Assembly: GCA_903908715.1 (NCBI GenBank)
Contig: CAIVSY010000078.1
Span: 62,001-126,000, forward strand
DNA length: 64,000 bases
From: an uncultured bacterium
Lineage (GTDB): Bacteria > Verrucomicrobiota > Kiritimatiellia > CAIKKV01 > CAITUY01
Direction: 5' to 3'
Notes under the pieces: generated by a model
What the model was told of the DNA's origin: nothing
What the model saw: the letters and a program-made list of their open reading frames with translations, nothing else
Databases searched by the model: none
Part shown: in pieces, positions 47,091 through 57,399 of the stretch
How positions within the stretch are numbered: the first letter of the stretch is position 1
Layout: each line of letters opens with the position of its first letter
Translations under genes and position numbers: made by a program

Positions 47091-49175
47091 ATGGACGAAC
47101 AAGTACCCCTTTCGAATTTGCGCAACATCGGCATCATGGCCCATATTGATGCGGGCAAGACCACCGTAAGCGAGCGGATCCTCTATTTTTCAGGAAAAAC
47201 TCATAAGCTGGGCGAAGTGCACGACGGAGCAGCCACCATGGATTGGATGGTGCAGGAGCAGGAACGCGGCATAACCATCACTTCCGCCGCCACAACCACC
47301 TCCTGGAGGGATCACCGCATCTCAGTAATCGACACCCCCGGACACGTGGACTTTACTGCCGAAGTCGAGCGGAGCCTCCGAGTTCTGGATGGCGCAATCG
47401 CCCTCTTCTGCGCAGTGGGCGGCGTGCAACCCCAGTCTGAACAAGTCTGGCGCCAAAGCGAGAAATACAATGTCCCCAAGATCGCGTTCATCAACAAGAT
47501 GGATCGCGTCGGAGCCGATTTCTTCGGTGTTGTCGAGGAAATCCAGAATATCCTGGGCGCCAACGCTGTCCCTGTCGTTGTGCCGATTGGAGCGGAAGAT
47601 ACCTTCAGCGGCATCATCGACCTCGTCAAGATGAAGGCCGTCTATTACAACGAAGCGGACCGCGGCCGAACCTGGTCCGAAGAGGAGATTCCTGCCGACA
47701 AGATCGAGAAAGCCAGGAAATGGCGCGCGAACCTGGTGGAAAAGTGTGCCGAACAGTGCGATACTCTTCTGGAAAAGTTCCTGGAGACAGGTGATCTGTC
47801 GGAAGAGGAGATCAGCAGCATTATCCGCAAGGCAACCATTGCCCGGCGTGTGATTCCCGTCTACTGCGGCTCTGCCTTCAAGAACAAGGGCATCCAGCGC
47901 CTGCTCGACGGCATCGTGGATTACCTCCCATCCCCGGCCGATATCCCGCCCGTCATCGGGCAAGTTGGCGAAGGGGAAGTCCATCGGGCCCATTCTGCCG
48001 AGGAACCGTTTTCCGCCCTTGCCTTCAAGATCATGTCGGACAAGCACATGGGCAAACTTACCTACATGCGAGTTTATTCAGGCAAGATCAATGCCGGAAC
48101 AGTGGTTTATAACAGCACACAACAGAAGGAGCAGCGCATTGGACGCCTCCTCCGTATGCATGCGAACCGCCAGGAATCCATCGAGTCCGCCCAGTGCGGG
48201 GATATCGTTGCGGTTGTCGGCCTGCAGCACACCAAAACAGGCGACACCCTCTGTTGCGTGGATAACCCCATTCTACTCGAGTCCATCGAGTTCCCTTCGC
48301 CCGTAATGTCCATCAGCATCGCGCCGGAGAGCCGGGCGGATGACGAAAAGCTCGGACACGCCCTGCATGCACTGGCGGATGAGGACCCGACGTTTGTCGT
48401 GGGGTTTGACGATGAAACCAAGGAAACCATTATCTCAGGCATGGGCGAGTTGCATCTGGAGATCCTGGTCGACCGGATGAAACGCGAATTCGGTGTCGCC
48501 GCGAAAATTGGCCGCCCGGAAGTGGCCTACCGCGAAACCGGAACGACCGATTCCGATGGGCAGTACAAGCATGTTAAGCAGTCCGGCGGCCGCGGACAAT
48601 ATGCGCATGTCTGCCTGAAGCTGGAACCGCTGGATCCTGGTCAGGGCTTTGAGTTCGTCAATGAAGTCCGGGGCGGACGCATCCCTCAGCAGTTCATTCC
48701 AGCCGTTGAGAAGGGCGTTGTGAAGGCCATGACCAAGGGACCTGTGGCCGGATATCCCGTTGTCGATATGCGTGTTACGGTGTACGACGGGACCTATCAC
48801 GAGGTGGATTCAAACGAGTTCGCCTTCATTGAGGCGGCCCGCGCCGGTTTCGCCCAGCTGTTCCTCGAGACCCGGCCCGAACTTCTGGAACCGGTAATGT
48901 CCGTGGAAGTCGTGACACCCGAGGAATTCATGGGATCCGTTTCAGGGTCGATCTGCCAGCGGCGAGGCCGCATTGAAAGCATGGATGAGCAGGGCGAATA
49001 CAAGGTGGTCCGTGGCTTTGTCCCGCTGAGCGAGATGTTCGGCTACGCAAATACTGTGCGGACCATCTCTCAAGGACGTGCCTCGTTCACTATGCACTTC
49101 GAGCATTACGAAGCGGTCCCCTTCGCGCTGGCCGAGGAAATCGTGGCGAAGCGCAAGGAAGCAAAGAAGGTCTGA
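47091..49175 (+). CDS. fusA: Elongation factor G
   Basis: [43 protein letters not shown], full-length EF-G. Confidence 0.97.
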   Translation: MDEQVPLSNLRNIGIMAHIDAGKTTVSERILYFSGKTHKLGEVHDGAATMDWMVQEQERGITITSAATTTSWRDHRISVIDTPGHVDFTAEVERSLRVLDGAIALFCAVGGVQPQSEQVWRQSEKYNVPKIAFINKMDRVGADFFGVVEEIQNILGANAVPVVVPIGAEDTFSGIIDLVKMKAVYYNEADRGRTWSEEEIPADKIEKARKWRANLVEKCAEQCDTLLEKFLETGDLSEEEISSIIRKATIARRVIPVYCGSAFKNKGIQRLLDGIVDYLPSPADIPPVIGQVGEGEVHRAHSAEEPFSALAFKIMSDKHMGKLTYMRVYSGKINAGTVVYNSTQQKEQRIGRLLRMHANRQESIESAQCGDIVAVVGLQHTKTGDTLCCVDNPILLESIEFPSPVMSISIAPESRADDEKLGHALHALADEDPTFVVGFDDETKETIISGMGELHLEILVDRMKREFGVAAKIGRPEVAYRETGTTDSDGQYKHVKQSGGRGQYAHVCLKLEPLDPGQGFEFVNEVRGGRIPQQFIPAVEKGVVKAMTKGPVAGYPVVDMRVTVYDGTYHEVDSNEFAFIEAARAGFAQLFLETRPELLEPVMSVEVVTPEEFMGSVSGSICQRRGRIESMDEQGEYKVVRGFVPLSEMFGYANTVRTISQGRASFTMHFEHYEAVPFALAEEIVAKRKEAKKV

Positions 49176-49995
49176 TCTGGCAGGCGGGGCACAAATGCGT
49201 GCCCCTCTGCCCGACAACCATTCGCTCAATGGACTTGCCACAACGAGGGCACGGCTGACCTGTGCGACGGAATACGTGCAAACGGCTCCGATTCCGCCCT
49301 TGCCTTCCGTCGGGACTCTTGAAGTTCGGCCTGCCGTTCCCCAACGAAGTTCCGCGGTTTCGAATCCCCTGCCGCAATACCCGTCCAATCGCCTTGTGCA
49401 AGGATTGAACCTCGCGGTCGGATAAATCGGCCGCGCAGCGGCAGGGATGAATCCCTGCAGCCCACAAGGCCTCATCCACATAAATATTCCCCAAGCCGGC
49501 CAGAAATGTTTGATCCAGTAAAAGCGGTTTCAACTGGCGACGGTGAAGCCGCAGCTGCTCCCCTAGCCAAGCCTCTGTAAAAACAGCGCTAAGGGGCTCA
49601 GGACCCAACCGGCCCAACACTTCTGCGGGGTTCCCGACCAGCATCCAACGGCCGAATTTCCGCGGGTCCACGAAATCGAGCCAACGTCCGTCCTCCAGTC
49701 GCAACGACAACCTCGTCGCAGCATGGCAACCTGATTCCGGCTCCAGATAAATCCGGCCGCTCATCCGCAGATGTGCGAGAAGGTACATCTCGTTGTCCAT
49801 ACGGAAAACCAGGTATTTAGCCCTTCGCACGATGGAAAGAATACGCCGCCCCGGAACGATGCGAAGAAATTGGTTGCGTCCAGCGGCCTCCACAACACCC
49901 GGCCAGCCAAGCACCACATCCACGATCCGGCAACCCGGAACCCTTCGCCGACACAGGTCCCGTACAATCGTTTCAACCTCTGGGAGTTCCGGCAT
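49090..49995 (-). CDS. mutM: Formamidopyrimidine-DNA glycosylase
   Basis: [38 protein letters not shown], zinc finger [25 protein letters not shown]. Confidence 0.95.
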   Translation of the reverse strand: MPELPEVETIVRDLCRRRVPGCRIVDVVLGWPGVVEAAGRNQFLRIVPGRRILSIVRRAKYLVFRMDNEMYLLAHLRMSGRIYLEPESGCHAATRLSLRLEDGRWLDFVDPRKFGRWMLVGNPAEVLGRLGPEPLSAVFTEAWLGEQLRLHRRQLKPLLLDQTFLAGLGNIYVDEALWAAGIHPCRCAADLSDREVQSLHKAIGRVLRQGIRNRGTSLGNGRPNFKSPDGRQGRNRSRLHVFRRTGQPCPRCGKSIERMVVGQRGTHLCPACQIRPSLLPCASPRFPRPARRGPLRNARSA

Positions 49996-50749
49996 GCCCA
50001 CCCCCCCTGAAATCCCGTCGCGGAAACCCCGGTCCACGCCCGAAACCCCTTCCATACCCGGGCCGCCGGGGCCTACCGCCTGTATCGCCTTCCCCCTGCC
50101 CCCTGTAACGCTCCGGAAACGAGGAGCGCCGGTCCTGTTGCATCATCCTCTCCCGGAACTCACGGTTCAAACGCTTCCGGTGATCCGCAAGTTGACGAAC
50201 CATCGTCTCGGTCATGCGCCCCAGCGCGACATCCAAGGCCATGCTTAGCCCGCATCGCGTTTGGTCCATCAGGTCACTCATGCACTGGATGACCTTGCCG
50301 TATTCGCCAACGGTCCTTGTTCGCACCGGCAACAACTCGCCATTCTCATCCCTCCGCTGCTCGGCCTGCAACAGGAGTTGCAGGACCTTGGTCAACTCCC
50401 GCTGCGACCATTGCCCTGGCGGCAGGCGCGGCAGAAGTTCCACCGCCAACAGATGGGAAGCATACGGCAACAGGGTTTGTAGCCGGTCAAGCGGGATCCT
50501 TTGGTCCAGAACAGCAGCAGGCAATTCCTTGCAGCGCGAAGCCGCATCCAGCAGGCGGGCCTCGGCAAGGGTAATACGTCGCTCAGCAATGGCGAGCGCA
50601 ACCCAAGGCGCAATGTTCATCTCTTGCACAAGCCCAACCGCACGCTCCCCAATCGCACGGGTTCCTCCACGATCCATGGCTTGCTGCACAAGCGCCTCCG
50701 CCCAACGTCGGGATCGTCCTTTCTCATGCCTGTCATCGGTTCCATTCAT
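49973..50749 (-). CDS. Hypothetical protein with Arg/Gly-rich C-terminus
   Basis: 258 aa ORF overlapping the mutM start by 23 nt; tail [33 protein letters not shown]. Confidence 0.7.
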   Translation of the reverse strand: MNGTDDRHEKGRSRRWAEALVQQAMDRGGTRAIGERAVGLVQEMNIAPWVALAIAERRITLAEARLLDAASRCKELPAAVLDQRIPLDRLQTLLPYASHLLAVELLPRLPPGQWSQRELTKVLQLLLQAEQRRDENGELLPVRTRTVGEYGKVIQCMSDLMDQTRCGLSMALDVALGRMTETMVRQLADHRKRLNREFRERMMQQDRRSSFPERYRGQGEGDTGGRPRRPGYGRGFGRGPGFPRRDFRGGGHAGTPRG

Positions 50750-50863
50750 GATCTACATATCCTGCGTTGAGGAACAAGCCATGTCGAGAGAGAAAACATA
50801 CGGAAATATGCAACTTAATCTTCTGGCCTTTCAGCCTTAAAGTAGGATACAATTCTCGTTTTG

Positions 50864-52288
50864 ATGAACATACCACAAATCATACAGGGAGGAATGGGGG
50901 CTGGGGTTTCCAATTGGCGCCTGGCACAAGCCGTGTCAAGACTTGGGCAATTGGGAGTCGTTTCCGGTACCGCCCTCGATCAGGTACTGGTGCGGCGCCT
51001 TCAGGACGGCGACCCCGACGGGGCCGTTCGAAGGGCATTGAAGGCCTTCCCTTTCCGACGTATGGCCGATCGCATCCTGCAGACCTACTTCATAGCTGGC
51101 GGAAAGGCGCCGGGATCCCCCTATGCCACAACTCCCATGCTGACCCAGAAGGGCGAACGGGGCGCACAAGAACTGTGCATTGCCGGAAACTTCACCGAAA
51201 TATTCCTGGCACGGGAAGGGCATAATAACCCTGTGGGAATCAACTACCTGGAAAAGATCCAGCTACCCCACCTGCCCTCTCTCTATGGCGCTATGCTGGC
51301 TGGAGTCGCAGTCGTGATCATGGGCGCAGGAATACCAATGACGATCCCTTCCGTCCTGGACGCATTGGCAAATCATCAACCTGCAACCTACCCCCTGACC
51401 GTTTCAGGCGCCGCGGCTACCGAACAATGGTGTTCCTCGTTTACGCCTCTGGATTTCCACGAGAGCCAGGAACCTCCTGCCGTGACAAAACCTGCGTTCC
51501 TACCCATCGTTGCATCGAACCTGCTCGCCAATGTCATGATCCGCAAGGCAACCGGGCCCATCGCCGGATTCATTGTTGAAGGTCCTTGTGCGGGTGGCCA
51601 TAACGCGCCTCCGCGCGGCACCGCAAAGTTCACCGATGACGGACAGCCTGTCTACGGCCCCCGGGATGTTGTGGATCTTGCCGCGCTTAAAGCAATGGGC
51701 TTGCCTTTTTGGCTGGCAGGGGGCTACGGATCCAACGAGCAGTTCCGCAAGGCACTCGAACTCGGAGCCACAGGCATTCAGGTCGGCACGGCCTTTGCCC
51801 TCTGCATGGAATCAGGGCTCCTACCCGAAATCCGGCAGGCACTGGTTCGGAAAGCCCTCGACGGAACGGCAACTGTGCGAACGGATCCGCTTGCCTCACC
51901 AACCGGTTTCCCATTCAAGGTTGCCGCCTTGGAAGGCGCACTCTCGGATGCGGCCATCTACCGGAACCGGCCGCGCATCTGCAATCTCGGCTTTCTCCGT
52001 GAAGCCTACCGTAGAGCCGACGGCTCTCTTGGCTACCGCTGCCCCGCGGAACCGGAAGCCGCATTTGTCGCAAAAGGAGGCGAACCGGTTGACACGGAAG
52101 GACGCGTCTGCCTCTGTAATGCACTGATCGCCAATGTGGGTATGCCGCAACGCCTCCGCGACGGGTCAACTGAACCGTGCCTGATTACCTTGGGCGATGA
52201 CTTCTCCGGCATCGCTCGGTTCTGCCGGAACGGCAATCCTGATTTTACCGCCGCGGATGTCATCCACACCCTCCTGGGCGTCGCCTGA
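50864..52288 (+). CDS. Nitronate monooxygenase-family flavoprotein (2-nitropropane dioxygenase-like)
   Basis: IIQGGMGAGVSNWRLAQAVSRLGQLGVVSGTAL, VEGPCAGGHNAPPRG, ELGATGIQVGTAFALCMESG. Confidence 0.9.
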   Translation: MNIPQIIQGGMGAGVSNWRLAQAVSRLGQLGVVSGTALDQVLVRRLQDGDPDGAVRRALKAFPFRRMADRILQTYFIAGGKAPGSPYATTPMLTQKGERGAQELCIAGNFTEIFLAREGHNNPVGINYLEKIQLPHLPSLYGAMLAGVAVVIMGAGIPMTIPSVLDALANHQPATYPLTVSGAAATEQWCSSFTPLDFHESQEPPAVTKPAFLPIVASNLLANVMIRKATGPIAGFIVEGPCAGGHNAPPRGTAKFTDDGQPVYGPRDVVDLAALKAMGLPFWLAGGYGSNEQFRKALELGATGIQVGTAFALCMESGLLPEIRQALVRKALDGTATVRTDPLASPTGFPFKVAALEGALSDAAIYRNRPRICNLGFLREAYRRADGSLGYRCPAEPEAAFVAKGGEPVDTEGRVCLCNALIANVGMPQRLRDGSTEPCLITLGDDFSGIARFCRNGNPDFTAADVIHTLLGVA

Positions 52289-52414
52289 ACGGATAGTCGC
52301 CGCCGTTCCCTTCCTGGCCACAGGCTGCCGCCCGCTCCCACAACACCGCCAATCCCTCTTGACAATAGAGCTTGAATCGCAAAAATCAGGTCCAACTCAA
52401 GAAGGAGCCATCCA

Positions 52415-52996
52415 ATGAAAACAAACGTAGTGGTGCTGTTTTTTTCAGGAGCCGGACACACGCAGAAAATGGCAGAGGCCGTGGCAAGGGGAGCGGCATC
52501 GATCCCTGGCGTACAGACAAGCACGATCGCCATCAAGGGGGATGACATCACCCAGGGCCGATGGAAAAACGACGCGACTCTAGCTCAACTGGATGCCGCA
52601 GATGCCATCATTTTCGGAACCCCAACATATATGGGCGGGCCTGCGGCACAGTTCAAGGCCTTTGCCGACAGCACTAGTGAACGCTGGTTCCACAGGAATT
52701 GGAAAAACAAACTGGCGACAGGCTTCACCGTTTCGGCCGGTCCAAGCGGAGATAAACTCAGCACCCTTTTCTATCTCTTCACCTTATCCATGCAACACGG
52801 AATGATCTGGATCAGCCAGGGCGAAACGCCCTTTAACGATAAGGGGATCAACCGCCTAGGCAGTTACAGCGGAGCCATGGGGCAGGCCTTTACTGAGCCC
52901 GCCGAGGTGGCCCCAAATTCACAGGACCTATTAACCGGCGAAACTCTGGGTCAGCGCGTCGCGGAGGCGGCAGTCAGATGGAAGAGGGGCGCCTGA
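52415..52996 (+). CDS. Flavodoxin-family NAD(P)H:quinone oxidoreductase (WrbA-like)
   Basis: VVVLFFSGAGHTQKMAEAVARGA, DAIIFGTPTYMGGPAAQFKAFAD. Confidence 0.88.
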   Translation: MKTNVVVLFFSGAGHTQKMAEAVARGAASIPGVQTSTIAIKGDDITQGRWKNDATLAQLDAADAIIFGTPTYMGGPAAQFKAFADSTSERWFHRNWKNKLATGFTVSAGPSGDKLSTLFYLFTLSMQHGMIWISQGETPFNDKGINRLGSYSGAMGQAFTEPAEVAPNSQDLLTGETLGQRVAEAAVRWKRGA

Positions 52997-53006
52997 AACG
53001 CCCCTC
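52984..53006. terminator. Hairpin between convergent genes
   Basis: GAGGGGCG-cctgaaa-CGCCCCTC perfect 8-bp stem between converging stops; no clear T-tract. Confidence 0.5.
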
Positions 53007-53019
53007 CGAAACCTCCTGC

Positions 53020-53523
53020 TCAGTCGCTTTCAATCTGGATTGTCTTCCTCTTTACCTGTGCAGAGTCCTTCTTCGGGATTTTCACGGTCAGAACACCCTT
53101 CTTGAAACACGCCTTCGCCTTCTCGCTTTCCGTATCGCATGGTATCGAGATCGTCCTCAGGAACGATCCATAAGCTTGTTCCCGGGTGTACCAATTCCGC
53201 CCCTCCTCCTGCTCTTTCTTGCGTTCACCCCGAATCGTGAGGGTGTTCTCATCCATATCAACTGAAATCTCCTTCTCGTCCATCCCAGGCAAATCAGCCG
53301 AGACAATAACCTCCTTCTCGTTCTCCGAAACATCCACCTTGGGACTGAAGGGCATAGCCCCCAGATCAAGCCCGCTCCACCGCAAGGCAGGCAAGTCGGC
53401 AAGAAAATCATCAAATAGACGATTCATCTCCCGCTGGAACGAGTGAAAGGTATCAACCTCTCCGCGCCGAACGGGTAATTCCCGACTGCGATTCAATCTC
53501 GGAACCAGATCTCTAATGCTCAT
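53020..53523 (-). CDS. Hsp20/alpha-crystallin small heat shock protein (third in operon)
   Basis: PKVDVSENEKEVIVSADLPGMDEKEISVDMDENTLTIRGER..YGSFLRTISIP..FKKGVLTVKIPK. Confidence 0.93.
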   Translation of the reverse strand: MSIRDLVPRLNRSRELPVRRGEVDTFHSFQREMNRLFDDFLADLPALRWSGLDLGAMPFSPKVDVSENEKEVIVSADLPGMDEKEISVDMDENTLTIRGERKKEQEEGRNWYTREQAYGSFLRTISIPCDTESEKAKACFKKGVLTVKIPKKDSAQVKRKTIQIESD

Positions 53524-53593
53524 GGCAAGCCCTCCTACTGATGTACTCATATCTTCAGTCTGCCGGCATCCCCGCCGGCTATACCTTACGGAT

Positions 53594-54016
53594 TCAGCCA
53601 TCAATCATGATCTTCCGTGGCTGAACCGCCCTACGCTTCGGCAATGAAACCACCACAACCCCGTGATGAATGCGCGCCTTGATACCCTCCACCTGCACAA
53701 TGTCCGGCAACACAAAAACCCGCCGGTACTGTTTAGGCCAGTACTCCCGCCCGGCAAGCTCAAACCCATCCGGCACATCCACTCGGACCTGTCCTTCCAG
53801 AGTCAAAACATTCCTCTCAACCGTCACCTCCAGTGATTTCGGCTCCACACCGGGCATATCTGCCACCAGCCAGAACCCGTCTTGTGATTCCCCTAAATCC
53901 ACAGCCGGCGTACTGTGCATTCGCGCCTCGCGCAACCGGCTACCCCCTGCCGCCGGGTTGGAAGGAATGCGATCCCTCACCGATTCATCCTCTTGTCTTG
54001 TGATAGTTCCCGTCAT
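53594..54016 (-). CDS. Hsp20-family small heat shock protein (second in operon)
   Basis: VDLGESQDGFWLVADMPGVEPKSLEVTVERNVLTLEGQ..HHGVVVVSLPKR. Confidence 0.9.
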   Translation of the reverse strand: MTGTITRQEDESVRDRIPSNPAAGGSRLREARMHSTPAVDLGESQDGFWLVADMPGVEPKSLEVTVERNVLTLEGQVRVDVPDGFELAGREYWPKQYRRVFVLPDIVQVEGIKARIHHGVVVVSLPKRRAVQPRKIMIDG

Positions 54017-54032
54017 CTCCTTCTCCTCCTTC

Positions 54033-54485
54033 CTAAGCCTCAATAGCCACCCTTCTCGGCTTTTCCTCGGGAACCCTGGGGACCGTTATCCTCAGAATCC
54101 CATTCCTATACTGTGCCTTGATCCGTTCTCCATCGACCCGGAATGGCAGTCTTATCGAACGGGTAAATTGCCCACCCAACCGTTCTCGCATCAGATAAGT
54201 ACCCCCCTTGGTAAGTTCGCACTCATCAAGCTTGCCTCTGACTTTCAAGATGTCCCCGAGCATCGAAACCTCCAATTCCTCCTGTTTCGCGCCAGGTATC
54301 TCGACATCAACCACCAACCCCTCGGCAGACGACCAGATATTCATGGCCGGATACTCAACTGCCCCCTGCTTCAAATGCACACTCCAAGGTTGCTTGCTTA
54401 ACAAACAATTCATCCGACCCTGCATCGACTCCAGATCGTCCAGTATGGACCATGGCACTCTCCTCATTGTCAACAATTCGACCAT
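54033..54485 (-). CDS. Hsp20-family small heat shock protein (first in operon)
   Basis: PAMNIWSSAEGLVVDVEIPGAKQEELEVSMLGDILKVRGK..YRNGILRITVPR. Confidence 0.9.
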   Translation of the reverse strand: MVELLTMRRVPWSILDDLESMQGRMNCLLSKQPWSVHLKQGAVEYPAMNIWSSAEGLVVDVEIPGAKQEELEVSMLGDILKVRGKLDECELTKGGTYLMRERLGGQFTRSIRLPFRVDGERIKAQYRNGILRITVPRVPEEKPRRVAIEA

Positions 54486-54547
54486 TTGAACCTCCTTGCT
54501 TTAATTGTTCATCACTCCAGAATATTTTTACTTTCGGATTTTGTCTT

Positions 54548-54563
54548 AGCATCACCCATGCCA
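54548..54563 (-). promoter_or_regulatory. Putative sigma-54 (-24/-12) promoter of the sHSP operon
   Basis: Minus strand TGGCATGGGTGATGCT vs TGGCACGNNNNTTGCW: GG and GC correctly spaced, 2 mismatches. Confidence 0.55.
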
Positions 54564-54706
54564 ACTATTGACAACCAGAACCACAACATCATCTAGTCAT
54601 TGACTATTAATTGCTTACAACGTATATGACATTGCATTTCCAGAAAACGAAATACAGTATGAAGCGTCTTTCTGTCGCTATCGTCGCAATAGAACATGAG
54701 TCATTA

Positions 54707-54723
54707 TGTCTCTTTTTGAGACA
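54707..54723. promoter_or_regulatory. Palindrome TGTCTC-N5-GAGACA, candidate enhancer/activator site
   Basis: Perfect 6+6 inverted repeat in AT-rich intergenic DNA ~150 nt upstream of the putative sigma-54 promoter. Confidence 0.35.
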
Positions 54724-54799
54724 ATAGTACCCGCATGCAACTAGATGGAGTTAACAAGTGAATGCAAGTCTTGAAAATAAATCCAGACTTGGGATGTTA

Positions 54800-56086
54800 T
54801 CAGGGATGCAGCGTGGAAATCGCCTGCTCAAGAACCTCTGCGGCATGATTGGCATCGATCTCGGATAGCAGCAAAGGTGGCTGAATGCGAATAACATTTG
54901 CATAAGGACCACCTACGCCAAACAGAACTCCCTTTTCACGGCAAAGCGACCGCACTTTTCCAGCTTCGCGGGTTGCAGGTGTACGGTTTTCATCCTTTAC
55001 CAGTTCTAGTCCAATCATCAATCCCAACCCCCTCACATCCCCGACCATAGCGCATCGGCGCTGAAACGCCTGAAGCCGCTCGATCATGCCTGCACCAACC
55101 TGGGCGGCACGCCCTGGAAGATCGTTAGACAACAGGACATCGATGTTCGCCAACGCTGCCGCACAACTAACCGGATTCCCGCCAAACGTGGATAAATGAT
55201 CCCCGGGTGTGAAGGCATCCGCCACTTCCGGGCGCGCAATAAACGCACTGAGCGGGAATCCATCCGCTATACCCTTGGCCATGCAAAGAATGTCCGGCTC
55301 AACGGAATAATGCTCCACGGCAAAAAGCTTTCCTGTCCGCCCGAAACCGCTTTGAACCTCATCGGCTATGAACAGCGCTCCATCATCCCGCACGATCTCG
55401 ACGACTTTCGGCAGATACTCTGGAGGCGGAACAATAATCCCGCCTTCACCCATAACAGGTTCAGCGATGAAAGCCGCCACATCCCCACTGGTCTGACACT
55501 CCAGGACATGCTTCATGCAGTCCGCACAAGCCACACCACACCCCGGATACTTGAGCTTCAAGGGACACCGGTAACAATAAGGCGCAGGCGCAAACGCGAC
55601 ACCGGACAAGTACGGACCAGCCCCCTTCTTCCTGCCCCGTGTTCCGGAAACCGACAATGCCCCGACTGTACGTCCATGAAAACCATGAGTCAATGCGACA
55701 ACCTCTTTGCGCTTCGTAAATTGTTTTGCAAGGCGGATCGCCCCCTCAACCGCCTCTGCCCCGCTGCTGCCGAAGAAACTTTTCCGCAGGCCTCCACGGG
55801 TAATTTCCGCCAGACGCCTGGCCAGTTCACCAACAGGCGGGCTGTAATAAACATAGGCGCCACAGTGGATAAACTTATCCATCTGAACCTTTGCTGCCGA
55901 CACGACTTCAGGATGGCAATGGCCCGCATTGACAACCGCGATGCCGCTGAAACAATCGAGATACTCCCGACCGTCGCGCCCAACCATCACACAGCCGTAG
56001 GCATGATCCACTTCGACTGGCTCGAAGCCCGCAACCATGCTGGTGATCAGATATTCATCGTAAAGATCCTTAGTCTTCACACGCAT
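54800..56086 (-). CDS. Class-III aminotransferase (acetylornithine/4-aminobutyrate type)
   Basis: DCFSGIAVVNAGHCHPEVV, FGSSGAEAVEGAIRLAKQFT, LFIADEVQSGFGRTGKLFAVEHYSVEPDILCMAKGIADGFPLSAFI. Confidence 0.93.
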   Translation of the reverse strand: MRVKTKDLYDEYLITSMVAGFEPVEVDHAYGCVMVGRDGREYLDCFSGIAVVNAGHCHPEVVSAAKVQMDKFIHCGAYVYYSPPVGELARRLAEITRGGLRKSFFGSSGAEAVEGAIRLAKQFTKRKEVVALTHGFHGRTVGALSVSGTRGRKKGAGPYLSGVAFAPAPYCYRCPLKLKYPGCGVACADCMKHVLECQTSGDVAAFIAEPVMGEGGIIVPPPEYLPKVVEIVRDDGALFIADEVQSGFGRTGKLFAVEHYSVEPDILCMAKGIADGFPLSAFIARPEVADAFTPGDHLSTFGGNPVSCAAALANIDVLLSNDLPGRAAQVGAGMIERLQAFQRRCAMVGDVRGLGLMIGLELVKDENRTPATREAGKVRSLCREKGVLFGVGGPYANVIRIQPPLLLSEIDANHAAEVLEQAISTLHP

Positions 56087-56121
56087 CTCCCGCCCCTGAA
56101 CACATCATCGGGCAACCGCAC

Positions 56122-57267
56122 TCAATAGCGCCCGTACTCCAACGCCGCATCGAACATAGCAACTACATTTTCTGGCGGAACATTCGGCTGTATGTTGTGT
56201 ACAGGATTAAAAACAAACCCTCCGTCCGGCGCCAGATCCCGCATCCGGCGCCTTACCTCGGCACGAATATCCTCGGTACTTCCATAGGGCAGAACCTTCT
56301 GCGTGTCGCAACCACCCCCCCAAAAACAAAGGTTCTTCCCGTATCGCCGCTTCAGTTCCGCCGTATCCATGCCTGCAGCTGAAACCTGGACCGGATTCAA
56401 AACATCCACCCCAATCTCAACCAGGTCATCCAGCAAAGGCATGACCGCACCGCACGTGTGGTAACAGATCTTCGCCCGAGTGTGCTCCCTGATGACGGAA
56501 ATAATCCGGGCTTGCCTCGGCTTGATCAGTTCCCTGTAGAGTGACGGACTGATCAAGGGCCCATTCTGACCAGCCAGGTCATCCGCTGCAAAATGCACAT
56601 CCAGCCACTCCCCGACCTCCGAAAGGAACATCCGCTGTGCGGCGCAAATCGTATCACAAAGCCGGTCCAGGAACGCTTCGGCAAAATCACGCTCGACCAC
56701 CAGGTCCATGAGCCCGTTTTCCATTCCGCGCACACGAAAAAGCTGATTGAACAAATCGTGTCCGCATGGAGCCATCCCGAAAAACGCCTTGTCGCTTTGC
56801 GCTCTACGCGACTTCACAGCATCCCTCAATCCCTTGTAGCGGGCCAGGTCCGCCGGATCAGGCCACGGCATCCCGGATAAATCATCCAGCGAAGCGTCCG
56901 GCAACGGAAACTCCTGCCAGTCATAATAATGACATCCCGGCGGCTGCCTTAACGTAGCACCGAAGTCGTCCTGAAAGGACATCCCTCCATCCGCACCCCT
57001 GACAATGGAAACGGATCGGGACGGCGGATTGGCAAGAACCGGGACCACATCAATCCCGAAGCGCTCGATCATATCATCGTCCACGACAGCAATCTGCTGC
57101 ACAAATTCAAGGATTCGGGCCGGCCGCCGGGCCAATCCAAGGTACTGCCGGACGGCAGAATACGTCGAAAGCGCAATAGAGGTCACCACCGATCCCCCAA
57201 GGTCAATCGGCACACGGTCGGGTTTCTGGTGGTGTAGCGCCAGTAAGACGCGTTCCTGCGAAGTCAT
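56122..57267 (-). CDS. Uroporphyrinogen decarboxylase (URO-D) family protein
   Basis: MTSQERVLLALHHQKPDRVPIDLGGS, YHTCGAVMPLLDDLVEIGVDVLNPVQVSAAGMD, GGCDTQKVLPYGSTEDIRAEVRRRM. Confidence 0.88.
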   Translation of the reverse strand: MTSQERVLLALHHQKPDRVPIDLGGSVVTSIALSTYSAVRQYLGLARRPARILEFVQQIAVVDDDMIERFGIDVVPVLANPPSRSVSIVRGADGGMSFQDDFGATLRQPPGCHYYDWQEFPLPDASLDDLSGMPWPDPADLARYKGLRDAVKSRRAQSDKAFFGMAPCGHDLFNQLFRVRGMENGLMDLVVERDFAEAFLDRLCDTICAAQRMFLSEVGEWLDVHFAADDLAGQNGPLISPSLYRELIKPRQARIISVIREHTRAKICYHTCGAVMPLLDDLVEIGVDVLNPVQVSAAGMDTAELKRRYGKNLCFWGGGCDTQKVLPYGSTEDIRAEVRRRMRDLAPDGGFVFNPVHNIQPNVPPENVVAMFDAALEYGRY

Positions 57268-57399
57268 CTAGGCCTCCTGACAGCAATCTAGCACAGGAAT
57301 ACCGACGGGTCCACCAACTCATGCAGCATAGGTCAGGCTCCGTTTTCGCCCGCGAAGGGCACAACCCCCGTCCTTTTCCCGGTGATGCAAGCCAGGCGA

